Positions 16,553 to 24,396 are shown, numbered from the stretch's first letter. The stretch is 52,683 bases of DNA from Aneurinibacillus aneurinilyticus ATCC 12856 (GCF_000466385.1 NZ_KE952733.1:1-52683); one strand, 5' to 3'. The notes: generated by a model not told the origin, from the sequence alone. Made by a program: numbers and translations.

Positions 16553-17339
16553 GCTAGAGGATATCTATGTGGTCTTTAACGAAGGAACCGTAGATGAGAA
16601 GATAGCTCTTAATCATGTAAATCTTCATCTGAATCCAGGTGACTTCGTTACGATTATCGGCAGCAATGGCGCTGGAAAGTCAACGTTGATGAACGTTATT
16701 TCAGGTGTGCTTAAGCCAGACCATGGCATAGTGGAAATCGACGGGGTAAAGGTTAATAACCTTCCTGAATATAAACGTGCGCCAATGATTGGCCGCGTAT
16801 TCCAGGACCCGATGGCTGGGACAGCGCCCGCCATGACAATTGAGGAAAATCTTGCCTTAGCGTATGCGCGCGACAAACGGCGTACACTAAGCAGAGGGGT
16901 TAACACAAAGCGGCGCGATGAATTTCGGACATATTTGGAGACGTTGCACCTTGGATTGGAGAACCGTTTAAGCGCGCAGGTGGGGCTTTTGTCCGGAGGT
17001 GAACGGCAGGCGTTAAGTTTGCTAATGGCTACATTCACTAAACCGAAGGTGCTTCTGCTCGACGAGCATACAGCAGCGCTCGATCCCGCACGTGCCCAAC
17101 GGATTACCGAGTTGACTGAAGAAATTGTCGGGCGTCAACAGCTTACGACATTAATGGTTACACATAATATGCAGCAGGCGCTTGATTTGGGTAATCGACT
17201 AATTATGATGGATAAAGGTTCCATTATTCTTGATGTTCCAACGGAAGAGAAGAAAAATCTGACGATAGAACGACTGTTAGCTGAATTTCAACGCTTACGC
17301 GGCGAGAAGTTCGCCAGTGATCGTGCGGTGCTTGCATAG
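16545..17339 (+). CDS. ABC transporter ATP-binding protein (COG1101/TrpZ-like)
   Basis: A 264-residue cytoplasmic ATPase with Walker A GSNGAGKST (about residues 39-47), Q-loop VFQDPMAGT, signature LLSGGERQALSL, Walker B VLLLDEHTAALDP and the switch histidine in MVTHNMQQ. The DEHTAALDP Walker B is characteristic of the COG1101 group partnering COG2984/COG4120 proteins. It is the last gene of the operon, starting inside the permease gene, and ends 10 bases before a strong terminator. Confidence 0.92.
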   Translation: MLKLEDIYVVFNEGTVDEKIALNHVNLHLNPGDFVTIIGSNGAGKSTLMNVISGVLKPDHGIVEIDGVKVNNLPEYKRAPMIGRVFQDPMAGTAPAMTIEENLALAYARDKRRTLSRGVNTKRRDEFRTYLETLHLGLENRLSAQVGLLSGGERQALSLLMATFTKPKVLLLDEHTAALDPARAQRITELTEEIVGRQQLTTLMVTHNMQQALDLGNRLIMMDKGSIILDVPTEEKKNLTIERLLAEFQRLRGEKFASDRAVLA

Positions 17340-17348
17340 AATAAGCGT

Positions 17349-17380
17349 AAAAAATCCCCGAGCAGCTTCGGGGATTTTTT
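17349..17380 (+). terminator. Terminator of the ABC transporter operon
   Basis: AAAAAATCCCCG agcagctt CGGGGATTTTTT, a perfect 12-bp stem including the A/T flanks. Confidence 0.93.
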
Positions 17381-17521
17381 ATACATAATAGATAAAAAGG
17401 TATATATCGCTATAAAGGAAGAAAGCATTATATATTTTCTTCTGAACGTATCACGTGACACAAAGTAGACGTTTAGCTTTTTTTGTGGAAAAGGATGAGC
17501 GATGGCTCCCATGCGTTTTTC

Positions 17522-18019
17522 TTATCGTATATTTTTTCCCAGTTGTAATGCCAGACGACGGTCTTCTCGTTTTTTCCGATACAATTGCAGAGCGTAAAAA
17601 ACAAGCACATAGCAGATTACAGCTACGACTATACCGTTGGTGGCACTTCCGACGAAAAAGGCGACACCTTTTTCTTTTACGAATTCCCATAGAGCGATAA
17701 AGCCCATGTGACCCATGTGTCCGTGGGCTGCTCCGAATTTGTTGCCCACCAGCATATTTCCAACACTCATATTCGGAACGAAAAAGAGGGGGAGTGCGAA
17801 TTTGCCCATAATGAATCCAATGAGCGAAGCAGCAAAACTACCACGGATTAATAAGTTTAAAGGATACAGAAGCAAAAACGCCGAACCAAGTGTAGGGAGC
17901 GTAATAAATTCAATGAAAATCCCAAGAGCAAAGCTACGGGCCACAATGGAGGGAGCTCCTTTGGACCTCAGCAGCTTAATGTATTGATATTTCAACTTTC
18001 GGTAAAGCTTTCTCCACAT
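17522..18019 (-). CDS. DUF2062 membrane protein
   Basis: A 165-residue integral membrane protein with the DUF2062 pattern: a basic N terminus, GAPSIVARSFALGIFIEFITLPTLG, then glycine-containing spans and a basic C-terminal tail (LYRKKREDRR). Three to four spans. The function of the family is unknown. GAGGAA precedes ATG 18019. A near-perfect palindrome (18036-18056) lies just upstream and could be an operator. It converges with the ABC operon. Confidence 0.82.
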   Translation of the reverse strand: MWRKLYRKLKYQYIKLLRSKGAPSIVARSFALGIFIEFITLPTLGSAFLLLYPLNLLIRGSFAASLIGFIMGKFALPLFFVPNMSVGNMLVGNKFGAAHGHMGHMGFIALWEFVKEKGVAFFVGSATNGIVVAVICYVLVFYALQLYRKKREDRRLALQLGKNIR

Positions 18020-18035
18020 GTAGGTTCCTCATTTC

Positions 18036-18056
18036 TTGTACAGGTTACCTGCACAA
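18036..18056. promoter_or_regulatory. Palindromic operator-like site upstream of the DUF2062 gene
   Basis: TTGTACAGGT-T-ACCTGCACAA: two 10-bp arms around one central base with a single mismatch. It lies 17 bases before the DUF2062 start and about 120 before namA, in a divergent intergenic region. Confidence 0.5.
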
Positions 18057-18177
18057 TCGGTGTCACTATTTATTATAACGGAAAAGTGTAAACGGTGTTA
18101 GTATGTCTTTGATTTTTATAGTATCATTACTTGTGTAAGTGTCTGAAAATATAATACTGAAAGAGGAGGCGCTATAG

Positions 18178-19200
18178 ATGTCTGATATCTTTACCCCGTT
18201 TACGCAAAAAAATGTATCCTTGCGCAATCGAATTGTCATGTCGCCAATGTGCATGTATACTGCAGAGGATGATGGCAAAGCCACTGACTGGCATTATGTG
18301 CACTATGGTACACGCGCAGCGGGCGGAGTTGGGCTTGTAATGCAGGAAGCAACCGCAGTGGAAGCCCGTGGCCGGATTAGCCATCACGACTTAGGAATAT
18401 GGAGCGACGAACATATTGAACCGTTGCGCCGGATTGTCTCATTCGTTAAGGCACAGGGAGCGGCGGCAGCTATCCAGCTGGCACATGCCGGACGCAAGGC
18501 AATGCTTAACGATACAATCGTTGCACCGAGTGCCATCCCTTTTGATGAGAAGTCCCAGATTCCGCATGAGCTGACAGAAGCCGAGATTGATGATGTCATA
18601 GAAGCGTGGCGACAGGGTGCACGTCGAGCACGAGAGGCCGGATTTGATATTGTGGAAATTCATGGAGCGCATGGCTATTTGATTAATGAATTTTTGTCTC
18701 CTCTATCCAACAAACGAACAGATAAATATGGAGGCGATTTAAAAGGGCGTTGCTTATTCCTTACACAGGTTATCGAAGCTGTTAAACAAGAATGGCCTGA
18801 AGAAAATCCACTTTATCTTCGTCTTTCTGTGGTGGATCATGCCGAAGGAGGGCTTACGATTGAAGATAGTGTAGAAATCGCAAAAATCGCAAAAGAAGCG
18901 GGTGTTGATCTGATTGACTGCTCATCCGGTGCGATTCTTCCTGTTGCCCCTAAGAGAATTTTTCCCGGATACCAAGTATCATATGCGGAGACTATTCGCC
19001 GTGAAGCAGGCATAGCTACAGGTAGCGTTGGTCTTATTGAAGAACATACGCTAGCGAATGAAATTATTGGAAATGAACGAGCAGACCTTATCTTTTTAGG
19101 AAGAGTGCTTTTACGCAATCCGTATTGGGTGCTGCAGGCTTCCAAAGAGCGGCATCGTGAATATGCAGGGCCTCGTCAGTACGAACGTGGATTTAAGTGA
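18178..19200 (+). CDS. namA: NADPH dehydrogenase NamA (old yellow enzyme, YqjM type)
   Basis: A 340-residue FMN-dependent ene-reductase reducing alpha,beta-unsaturated carbonyls and similar compounds with NADPH. The YqjM-type active site is complete: SPMCMY with redox-tuning Cys25 and Tyr27, EIHGAHGYLINEFLSP with substrate-binding His162 and His165, and the FMN phosphate segment FLGRVLLRNP. Length matches B. subtilis YqjM (338). GAGGAGGCG precedes the ATG. In Bacillus this enzyme is induced by xenobiotics and oxidants; regulation here is not visible. It is monocistronic with a terminator at 19268-19302. Confidence 0.95.
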   Translation: MSDIFTPFTQKNVSLRNRIVMSPMCMYTAEDDGKATDWHYVHYGTRAAGGVGLVMQEATAVEARGRISHHDLGIWSDEHIEPLRRIVSFVKAQGAAAAIQLAHAGRKAMLNDTIVAPSAIPFDEKSQIPHELTEAEIDDVIEAWRQGARRAREAGFDIVEIHGAHGYLINEFLSPLSNKRTDKYGGDLKGRCLFLTQVIEAVKQEWPEENPLYLRLSVVDHAEGGLTIEDSVEIAKIAKEAGVDLIDCSSGAILPVAPKRIFPGYQVSYAETIRREAGIATGSVGLIEEHTLANEIIGNERADLIFLGRVLLRNPYWVLQASKERHREYAGPRQYERGFK

Positions 19201-19267
19201 CATCCTCTCGCCATTTTACATAGCGAGCTTTTCTGTGGAAGTCAATTCGTATTTAGCCGTAAAAGGG

Positions 19268-19302
19268 AAGCATTCCGGTTTTTTTCACCGGAATGCTTTT
19301 TT
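19268..19302 (+). terminator. Terminator after namA
   Basis: AAGCATTCCGG pairs perfectly with CCGGAATGCTT, followed by TTTT. Confidence 0.93.
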
Positions 19303-19428
19303 GCTGTTTAATAAGTGGGTACGATATATATAATTTGATGAATGGACATTTTTAACCACCTTGCCGATGTCAAAATTAAGTGTAATTTATGTAGATAATT
19401 ACAGACTATAGATACAAGGAGAGATGCC

Positions 19429-19833
19429 ATGATTCAATTGGCTATTGAGAGTGAGGAAGATATTATTGTGGCAGCATCATTTGGGAAGTCGCTGGCGCGG
19501 GAAATGGGGTTTTCTATAGTAGATCAGACAAAGATTACCGTGAGTATATCTGAGTTAACGCGCAATGTGATTAATTATGGAATAAGGGGATACATCCAGT
19601 TTAGAAAGAGTGGACGGTGTTTGGAAGTAACGGTTCAGGATGAGGGGCCGGGTATCCTAAATATTAAAGAAGCGATGAGGGATGGGATGAGCACGGGCAA
19701 TGGATTGGGACTAGGTTTATCTGGTACGCAACGATTGATGGACGAATTCCATATCGAAAGTGAAGTTGGAACAGGAACCTGTATTATCATTAGAAAATGG
19801 CTTCCGGATCAGGATGAAGATAAGGGATTGTAA
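19429..19833 (+). CDS. RsbT-like serine/threonine kinase (anti-sigma regulatory factor)
   Basis: A 134-residue GHKL-type ATPase close to RsbT of the stressosome: N-box SISELTRNVINYG, G1 box DEGPGI, and the GLGLGLSG lid followed by TQRLMDEFHIESEVGTGT. In Bacillus, RsbT phosphorylates STAS proteins (RsbR/RsbS) and then activates the RsbU phosphatase. No rsbR or rsbS neighbours it, so it is an orphan copy; a LOV-PP2C phosphatase and STAS protein sit 15 kb away. AGGAGAG precedes the ATG. Confidence 0.85.
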   Translation: MIQLAIESEEDIIVAASFGKSLAREMGFSIVDQTKITVSISELTRNVINYGIRGYIQFRKSGRCLEVTVQDEGPGILNIKEAMRDGMSTGNGLGLGLSGTQRLMDEFHIESEVGTGTCIIIRKWLPDQDEDKGL

Positions 19834-19933
19834 GCAGGGACATCGTGTTTTTCCTGTTTTTTGGGGATGGAACCTTTCTGTTCTACTATCCGTATGGAAA
19901 GGTAAAGCAGTAGAGAAGCTGAGATAGGAGTCG

Positions 19934-20989
19934 ATGATTCGAATGAAAGTAAACGAACATATTATCAATGCAGCGGTATTGCCCCGGCTCAACAAGCTGC
20001 TCCCTAAAGAGATGTATTTGAATACAATTCGTTTGTATGAAGGGTATGCGATAGTAAAAGTACAGGTGAAGATCCGGGGGGAATGGTTGCCTGTACTATA
20101 TACATTGCAGCTTGACACGTTTCGGTTTGATGTTTCCGGAAGATATATTACGCTAATTTACACAGAGGAAGTACAGAAAGAGAAAATATCGCTTGCCCAA
20201 AGATTGCTACATGAAACTGAAATTTTTTTGACAAAAAATTTTACCGGAAAAACGTTGTTAATGGAAGTATTGGCCGGTCATCAGGATATTCATGTATCCG
20301 ACACACGGATTACTGTACAGTTGGCACCACTGGCTAATGCGTATCCGGCTTTACAGAGCATTACAGTCAATGCGCTTACGATGGAAAGAGAGGCACTTCG
20401 CCTGGAGGTGAGCGGTCCGCCGGAGCTTCAGATTGAATCATTGGAGTTCGATTGGATGGAGCCGATAGGGGAAGCGGAAGTGCCGCCATTTGAAAAGGAA
20501 ATGCATTCCTATATGGATGGGGAATTAGTCGTACTGGAGCGTGAGCACAAACGCTATTATGACCAGTTGCGGGAAAAAATAGAGAAATATATGCGGGAGA
20601 AGATGGGTGATAAGCGCACGGAAAAGGTAGCTCCGTATTTGCTGCTTGCGCCGGATTTGTTCGTATTGCTTGCACGTTTAGCCAAAGATAAGCGTGTCCC
20701 CTTACGTTCGAAATCGCTTGCACTGGCTGCAGTGTTGTATTTCATGACACCGCTTGATATTATTCCTGAGCTGTTTATGGGGCCTGTAGGATACGTGGAC
20801 GATATTATCTTTGCCACCCTGGCATTGAATAAAATGCTCGTTGATGTAGACGAGAAGATTATTAATGAGCATTGGAATGGCGACAAAAGTATTATAGCCG
20901 TTATTCGTGATGTGTTAAGCAAAGCGGATTCGCTTGTCGGAAAAAGCCGCTTTGAAATGATAAAAAAAATGTTTAAAAACCGTAAATAA
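19934..20989 (+). CDS. DUF1232 (YkvA-type) domain protein with long N-terminal region
   Basis: A 351-residue protein. The C-terminal part (about 235-300; RVPLRSKSLALAAVLYFMTPLDIIPE followed by GYVDDIIF) is the DUF1232 motif of YkvA-like proteins, with hydrophobic segments that may associate with the membrane. The first 230 residues are beta-rich and unrecognised. Starts at 19934 or 19943 are both possible; GATAGGAG lies 3 or 12 bases away. The function is unknown. It is followed by a terminator shared with a convergent gene. Confidence 0.75.
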   Translation: MIRMKVNEHIINAAVLPRLNKLLPKEMYLNTIRLYEGYAIVKVQVKIRGEWLPVLYTLQLDTFRFDVSGRYITLIYTEEVQKEKISLAQRLLHETEIFLTKNFTGKTLLMEVLAGHQDIHVSDTRITVQLAPLANAYPALQSITVNALTMEREALRLEVSGPPELQIESLEFDWMEPIGEAEVPPFEKEMHSYMDGELVVLEREHKRYYDQLREKIEKYMREKMGDKRTEKVAPYLLLAPDLFVLLARLAKDKRVPLRSKSLALAAVLYFMTPLDIIPELFMGPVGYVDDIIFATLALNKMLVDVDEKIINEHWNGDKSIIAVIRDVLSKADSLVGKSRFEMIKKMFKNRK

Positions 20990-21030
20990 GGAAGAAAAGT
21001 GAGTATTTTTCAGATGGTACGATCGAAAGG

Positions 21031-21075
21031 AAGTAGATGTCGCTTCCTTCTTTATACAGCGACATCTACTTTCTT
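21031..21075. terminator. Bidirectional terminator between DUF1232 and acetyltransferase genes
   Basis: AAGTAGATGTCGC pairs perfectly with GCGACATCTACTT (13 bp), followed by TCTTATTT on the plus strand; it almost touches the stop codon of the minus-strand gene. Confidence 0.88.
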
Positions 21076-21571
21076 ATTTAGCGACTACTGCCGCCTGCTC
21101 TAAGTCTTTAATCATTGCAATTTCATCGCAACTTGGAAATTTCGAACAATTAACACAATCTTTCCATACTTTATGTGGGAGAGTTTCTTTTTGCACCACA
21201 TAAAAAGCACACTTCTCAAAGAACTCCTGCTGATATGTCAAGGACATGACACGACGCAGCCCAATTTGCTCTGCTTCATCCACAAGGTGATTAACCAATT
21301 TTTTGCCAAGTCCCTTTCCCTTCGCTTTTTCTGAAATAGCGAGCGACCGTACTTCGGCTAAATCTTCCCATAGGATATGAAGTCCTCCTACACCAATAAC
21401 AGTCCCTGGTTCGCTGACTTCTCCCTCATTGTCGATCACAACCGAAAAACAGTGCAGCGTTTCACAGAGCGATAGCTTTGATCGCGGGAGCATCAGACCT
21501 TGTTGAGCATATTCATTAATTAAGGCCATCATTCCGTCGAGGTCCTGTATTTTTGCCTTGCGAATAAACAT
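21074..21571 (-). CDS. GNAT family N-acetyltransferase, short ArgA/YitI-like
   Basis: A 165-residue acetyltransferase. IRKAKIQDLDGMMALINEY opens the GNAT fold; VRSLAISEKAKGKGLGKKLV is the acetyl-CoA binding motif A. The C terminus carries a cysteine-rich segment KDCVNCSKFPSC, found in the short N-acetylglutamate synthase-like proteins (YitI group), which may bind a metal. Acetylation of glutamate for arginine synthesis is plausible but not proven. ATG 21571 has GGAGGGG upstream. Monocistronic. Confidence 0.82.
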   Translation of the reverse strand: MFIRKAKIQDLDGMMALINEYAQQGLMLPRSKLSLCETLHCFSVVIDNEGEVSEPGTVIGVGGLHILWEDLAEVRSLAISEKAKGKGLGKKLVNHLVDEAEQIGLRRVMSLTYQQEFFEKCAFYVVQKETLPHKVWKDCVNCSKFPSCDEIAMIKDLEQAAVVAK

Positions 21572-21756
21572 AAAGCTACCCCTCCATAAAAATTGTTTCT
21601 ATGCAACAAATTATTGAATAATTATTAGATTAATAATAATAAATATACAGTGTTATCCTTGTTTTGTCTAGATATAATATGAGTTTAAATGCATTTTTAT
21701 AAAATAGAAGATATATTGTTTTATTTGTATAGCTGTGTTTTAAACAGAAAAGAAAA

Positions 21757-21796
21757 AGCGAAGCCAGAATGTGCGTGTTCTGGCTCCGCTTTTTTT
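21757..21796. terminator. Terminator hairpin for the 37-residue peptide gene
   Basis: AAAAAGCG-AAGCCAGAA and TTCTGGCT-CCGCTTTTTTT form a long stem around a short loop; on the minus strand it lies directly after the small gene's stop codon. Confidence 0.75.
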
Positions 21797-21908
21797 ATTG
21801 CTGGTATTTTCTTTCTGCTCTAGAAAGGACAAAAAAATTAATAGCAATTGGAACGGCAAACGTACCGAAGAGAACTGCTATTGCACTTACTGCAGATAAT
21901 GGCTCCAA
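21795..21908 (-). CDS. Putative 37-residue single-span membrane peptide
   Basis: Reading the minus strand from TTG 21906-21908 gives 37 residues: a short acidic start (MEPLSAVSA), a hydrophobic span IAVLFGTFAVPIAINFFVL and a basic tail SRAERKYQQ. GAGGGAG lies five bases before the TTG, and the stop codon runs directly into a terminator hairpin (21757-21796). Start, ribosome site, membrane span and terminator together make it likely to be a real short gene. I do not recognise a family; short toxic or sporulation membrane peptides look similar. It lies in an otherwise empty 575-base gap. Confidence 0.6.
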   Translation of the reverse strand: MEPLSAVSAIAVLFGTFAVPIAINFFVLSRAERKYQQ

Positions 21909-22102
21909 TTTTTCTCCCTCTTCCCTTGATTACTATAATAAATACAATTCTTACCTATCATAACAATAAAAAAGTTGAATGTTATTCTCCATAGTGCGGT
22001 AATTATGAAAAAATTGTGAATGTATAAGTGGCTGATTCGAAGCAAAGATACTAGGAAAAATGAACAAAACGCTAAAAATCCCCTCCATCAACGGACAGAA
22101 CA

Positions 22103-22111
22103 TGGTATGAT
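22103..22111 (+). promoter_or_regulatory. Extended -10 promoter before the 322-residue hypothetical gene
   Basis: TG-G-TATGAT at 22103-22111 is an extended -10 element about 35 bases before the start codon at 22147. Confidence 0.5.
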
Positions 22112-22146
22112 AATACACGATAAGACATATGTAAAGGGGTCTGGGA

Positions 22147-23115
22147 ATGAGTGAGTTAGTATATACGCCGAGCAGTATGTTGAAAAAAGTGTTTCGCACG
22201 GGCGAACGCTCGCTTTCCAGGCAGGAATTAGAAAACCGCCTGCAGAATACATACGGTACAAGCTTACAGCGTATGAACCAATCACCGGCGCAGGTGATTG
22301 ATGAAGCGCTGGCGGAGGAGATTTCCTCGTTTCATGTAGGAGCTTCCCATGCGGTGATCGAGATGGAAGCCCCGTTTCGTGATCTAATTGCGGAAGAGCT
22401 GGTTCGTTATTTTTTGGAAAGTAAAGGGCCGCTTACGGCTGAGCAATGTCTGAAAAAATTGCGCCGACAGAATATCATTTCTTATAGTTATGCAGAAAAC
22501 AAACTACCGTTGTATAAAGATTCGCGTTTTGTCCAATTTACAGGTTCAGATTTATGGTATCTGGCCCGTTGGGAAGTTGCTAATGATCGTGTATACCGTT
22601 TTCTTGCAAATAAGCAGATTAAACAATTGCCTCTTACGCAGTTGCTGCTGATGATGGAGCATGAACTGAATCTGTCGCGCCGTGACTATGTATTCGTACC
22701 GGAAGGAGACAGCAGGTTACGTGTTATCGAGGGACTGGTACTAGTCGACGATGAAGATGAAGCCAAGAATAGCGGGGATAAAGAAGAAAAAGTGCCGTTG
22801 CAAACAGAAGAAGTTCAGGCAACAGCATTGGATCAGGAAAGTACCGCAATAACAGAAAACATTCAAAGGGAAGAGGAGGTTGCCGTAACGATGGCAAACG
22901 ATATGAAGACAGTAAGTGTATTCGAAGATGTGCTCGTAAATGCGCAAGATTCTACAGAGAAGTTGGAGCAACGTATTAAAGAAATGGAAGAAGAAGTGCT
23001 GGAACACTTTAAGGGAAACAACATGTCTGCCATTTCGACTCTGGTAGCGGAAAAAGAAAAATGTGAAGCGATTGTTGTTGCGCTTGAAAAAGTTGTTGAA
23101 GCTGTGAATAAATAA
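22147..23115 (+). CDS. Hypothetical protein with helical C-terminal domain
   Basis: A 322-residue soluble protein I do not recognise. Residues about 80-150 (LIAEELVRYFLESKGPLTAEQCLKKL, then DSRFVQFTGSDLWYLARWE) look like a winged-helix or HARE-HTH-type fold. Residues 195-255 are an acidic low-complexity linker. The last 65 residues form a coiled-coil-like segment (EEEVLEHFKGNNMSAISTL) that is repeated in the next gene. GTAAAGGGG lies before the ATG. It is probably co-transcribed with the 93-residue gene 23 bases downstream; the terminator follows that gene. Confidence 0.7.
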   Translation: MSELVYTPSSMLKKVFRTGERSLSRQELENRLQNTYGTSLQRMNQSPAQVIDEALAEEISSFHVGASHAVIEMEAPFRDLIAEELVRYFLESKGPLTAEQCLKKLRRQNIISYSYAENKLPLYKDSRFVQFTGSDLWYLARWEVANDRVYRFLANKQIKQLPLTQLLLMMEHELNLSRRDYVFVPEGDSRLRVIEGLVLVDDEDEAKNSGDKEEKVPLQTEEVQATALDQESTAITENIQREEEVAVTMANDMKTVSVFEDVLVNAQDSTEKLEQRIKEMEEEVLEHFKGNNMSAISTLVAEKEKCEAIVVALEKVVEAVNK

Positions 23116-23138
23116 TGTATGAAGGATGGCCGTAGAGA

Positions 23139-23420
23139 ATGGAAGCGATTGAAAAGCTTGACGCATTGCATCGTCGCTTTGAACGTCTGCGGCAGGTTGT
23201 CGATCACAAGCGACTGCAGGTGCAATGGATTGAAGAAGAAGTCAGAATGTGTTTTCAGCAGAATAATGTGCAGGGGATTGCCAAGCTGGCTCGAGAGAGG
23301 GAGCATCTGCTTGGTTGGATTACGGCAATGGAATCATTTATCGTCAAATGGGAACAATATTGGCGAGAATATGATGCAGTATCTGGGTGGTTTTCCGCTG
23401 GATTGCACGTGCAGGAATAA
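23139..23420 (+). CDS. Hypothetical 93-residue helical protein
   Basis: An all-helical small protein, unrecognised. Residues about 29-70 (IEEEVRMCFQQNNVQGIAKL and AREREHLLGWITAMESFI) align without gaps to the C-terminal segment of the preceding 322-residue protein (EEEVLEHFKGNNMSAISTL), keeping the E-E-V---F--NN---I--L--E-E core. The two products may therefore interact or derive from a duplication. The ATG follows the upstream stop by 23 bases; no strong ribosome site is seen, consistent with translational coupling. Confidence 0.62.
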   Translation: MEAIEKLDALHRRFERLRQVVDHKRLQVQWIEEEVRMCFQQNNVQGIAKLAREREHLLGWITAMESFIVKWEQYWREYDAVSGWFSAGLHVQE

Positions 23421-23421
23421 A

Positions 23422-23464
23422 TACTGGCAAGGCTGCCTGGTGCGCCTTGCCAGTACTTATTTTG
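23422..23464 (+). terminator. Terminator after the hypothetical gene pair
   Basis: TACTGGCAAGG pairs perfectly with CCTTGCCAGTA (11 bp), followed by CTTATTTT. Confidence 0.88.
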
Positions 23465-23504
23465 CCTAAAATAAAATTTTTTTGCGTTTTTCCAAAAAAT
23501 ACTC

Positions 23505-23532
23505 TTGTATTGATCAGGTTTTATGTGATAAT
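23505..23532 (+). promoter_or_regulatory. Promoter of tRNA-Arg
   Basis: TTGTAT (23505-23510), a 16-base spacer, and GATAAT (23527-23532) with TG at the extended -10 position. The initial transcript carries AATCTTGTCGCTG (23536-23548), identical to the sequence after the promoter of the tRNA cluster at 52239-52251. Confidence 0.6.
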
Positions 23533-23560
23533 ATAAATCTTGTCGCTGCATTAATACAAT

Positions 23561-23637
<77 letters not shown>

Positions 23638-23693
23638 TACGAAGAATAAGTGGTATGTTAACGTTCTGCTATCGGTGAATCAAACGATGACGG

Positions 23694-23720
23694 AACGGTG
23701 GCATACCGTTTTTTTTTTTG
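23694..23720 (+). terminator. Terminator after tRNA-Arg
   Basis: AACGGT ggcat ACCGTT followed by an uninterrupted run of ten or more T. Confidence 0.75.
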
Positions 23721-23814
23721 TCCGTCGGTACTTGCCGAATGCGTCCGTGAGACAAGGCGACGAACTTGGAGAAAATGTCATCACAAGAAACAATCGAAGT
23801 ACTACTGCAAAAGT

Positions 23815-23860
23815 GAAAAAGCATCCTCCAGCATGGCTGTTAATTAGAGAGTGCTTTTTC
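23815..23860. terminator. Hairpin at the 3' end of the minus-strand spore protein gene
   Basis: GAAAAAGCA (23815-23823) pairs perfectly with TGCTTTTTC (23852-23860) around a long loop; it lies two bases beyond the SASP stop codon. Confidence 0.6.
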
Positions 23861-23861
23861 A

Positions 23862-24116
23862 TTAAGATTTTTTACTCAAATTTTCCTGAGCTATCTTTAC
23901 AAGTTCCTTCACCATATTTCCGCCTAATTTGCCACCAATCTGACCTGCTTGTTGGGAAGTAAGCTGTCCATTGTACCCCTGTTTTAGAGGAACACCTACT
24001 TCTTTTGCGGCTTCGAATTTAGCATGTATCGGATTTTGAGTGTTAACCACTTTAGCCTTTAAATTATCCAATTCTTTTCTTGCTTCTGGAACAAGTATTT
24101 TATTTCTTTTTGCCAT
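23862..24116 (-). CDS. Alpha/beta-type small acid-soluble spore protein (divergent)
   Basis: An 84-residue spore protein, longer and more basic than the one at 2624. Family marks: LVPEARKELDNLKAKV (N-terminal helix), FEAAKEVGVPLKQGYNG with a variant GPR site (Glu-Val-Gly-Val instead of Glu-Phe-Gly-Val), and QAGQIGGKLGGNMVKELVKI. AAGGAGGGAT precedes the ATG. It lies alone between tRNA-Arg and the decayed tRNA-Arg copy, so it may have arrived with an integrated element. Confidence 0.9.
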   Translation of the reverse strand: MAKRNKILVPEARKELDNLKAKVVNTQNPIHAKFEAAKEVGVPLKQGYNGQLTSQQAGQIGGKLGGNMVKELVKIAQENLSKKS

Positions 24117-24200
24117 ATTTATCCCTCCTTTGTAATAGGGTTTTCCGAAAAAGGAAAAGATTCTATATTTAAAGAAACACTTTTAGGCTTTAAAATATGC

Positions 24201-24230
24201 TTTACATTATCTTGTGTCTTATGATAAGAT
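24201..24230 (+). promoter_or_regulatory. Candidate promoter upstream of tRNA-Lys
   Basis: TTTACA (24201-24206), an 18-base spacer and TAAGAT (24225-24230). It would transcribe the decayed tRNA-Arg fragment together with tRNA-Lys and tRNA-Leu. Confidence 0.35.
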
Positions 24231-24349
24231 AATATCCGTTGGAAACAAACTGATGTTCAGTCTGAGGAGCTTTATTAATCTTTCGGACAGCTTAGACGCA
24301 TATTCGATGGTTGACAATGCGTTGACATATCGGGAGCATAGCGTTGCAG

Positions 24350-24394
24350 TTTCTAAGCCGCCGGTCGGAAGTTTGAATCTTTCCTGGGACGACA
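24350..24394 (+). pseudogene. Decayed 3' half of tRNA-Arg (possible att-type repeat)
   Basis: Matches 23593-23637 of the intact tRNA-Arg at 39 of 45 positions, covering the anticodon 3' side, variable loop, T-arm and acceptor through the position of CCA. Five of six differences are transitions. No credible 5' half lies upstream. Two bases separate it from tRNA-Lys. Duplication of a tRNA 3' end is the usual footprint of tRNA-targeted integration. Confidence 0.8.
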
Positions 24395-24396
24395 GC

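Noticed and set aside
17455-17700. Plus-strand frame opposite the DUF2062 gene
   Set aside because: Low-plausibility protein, no ribosome site, fully overlapped by a recognised family.
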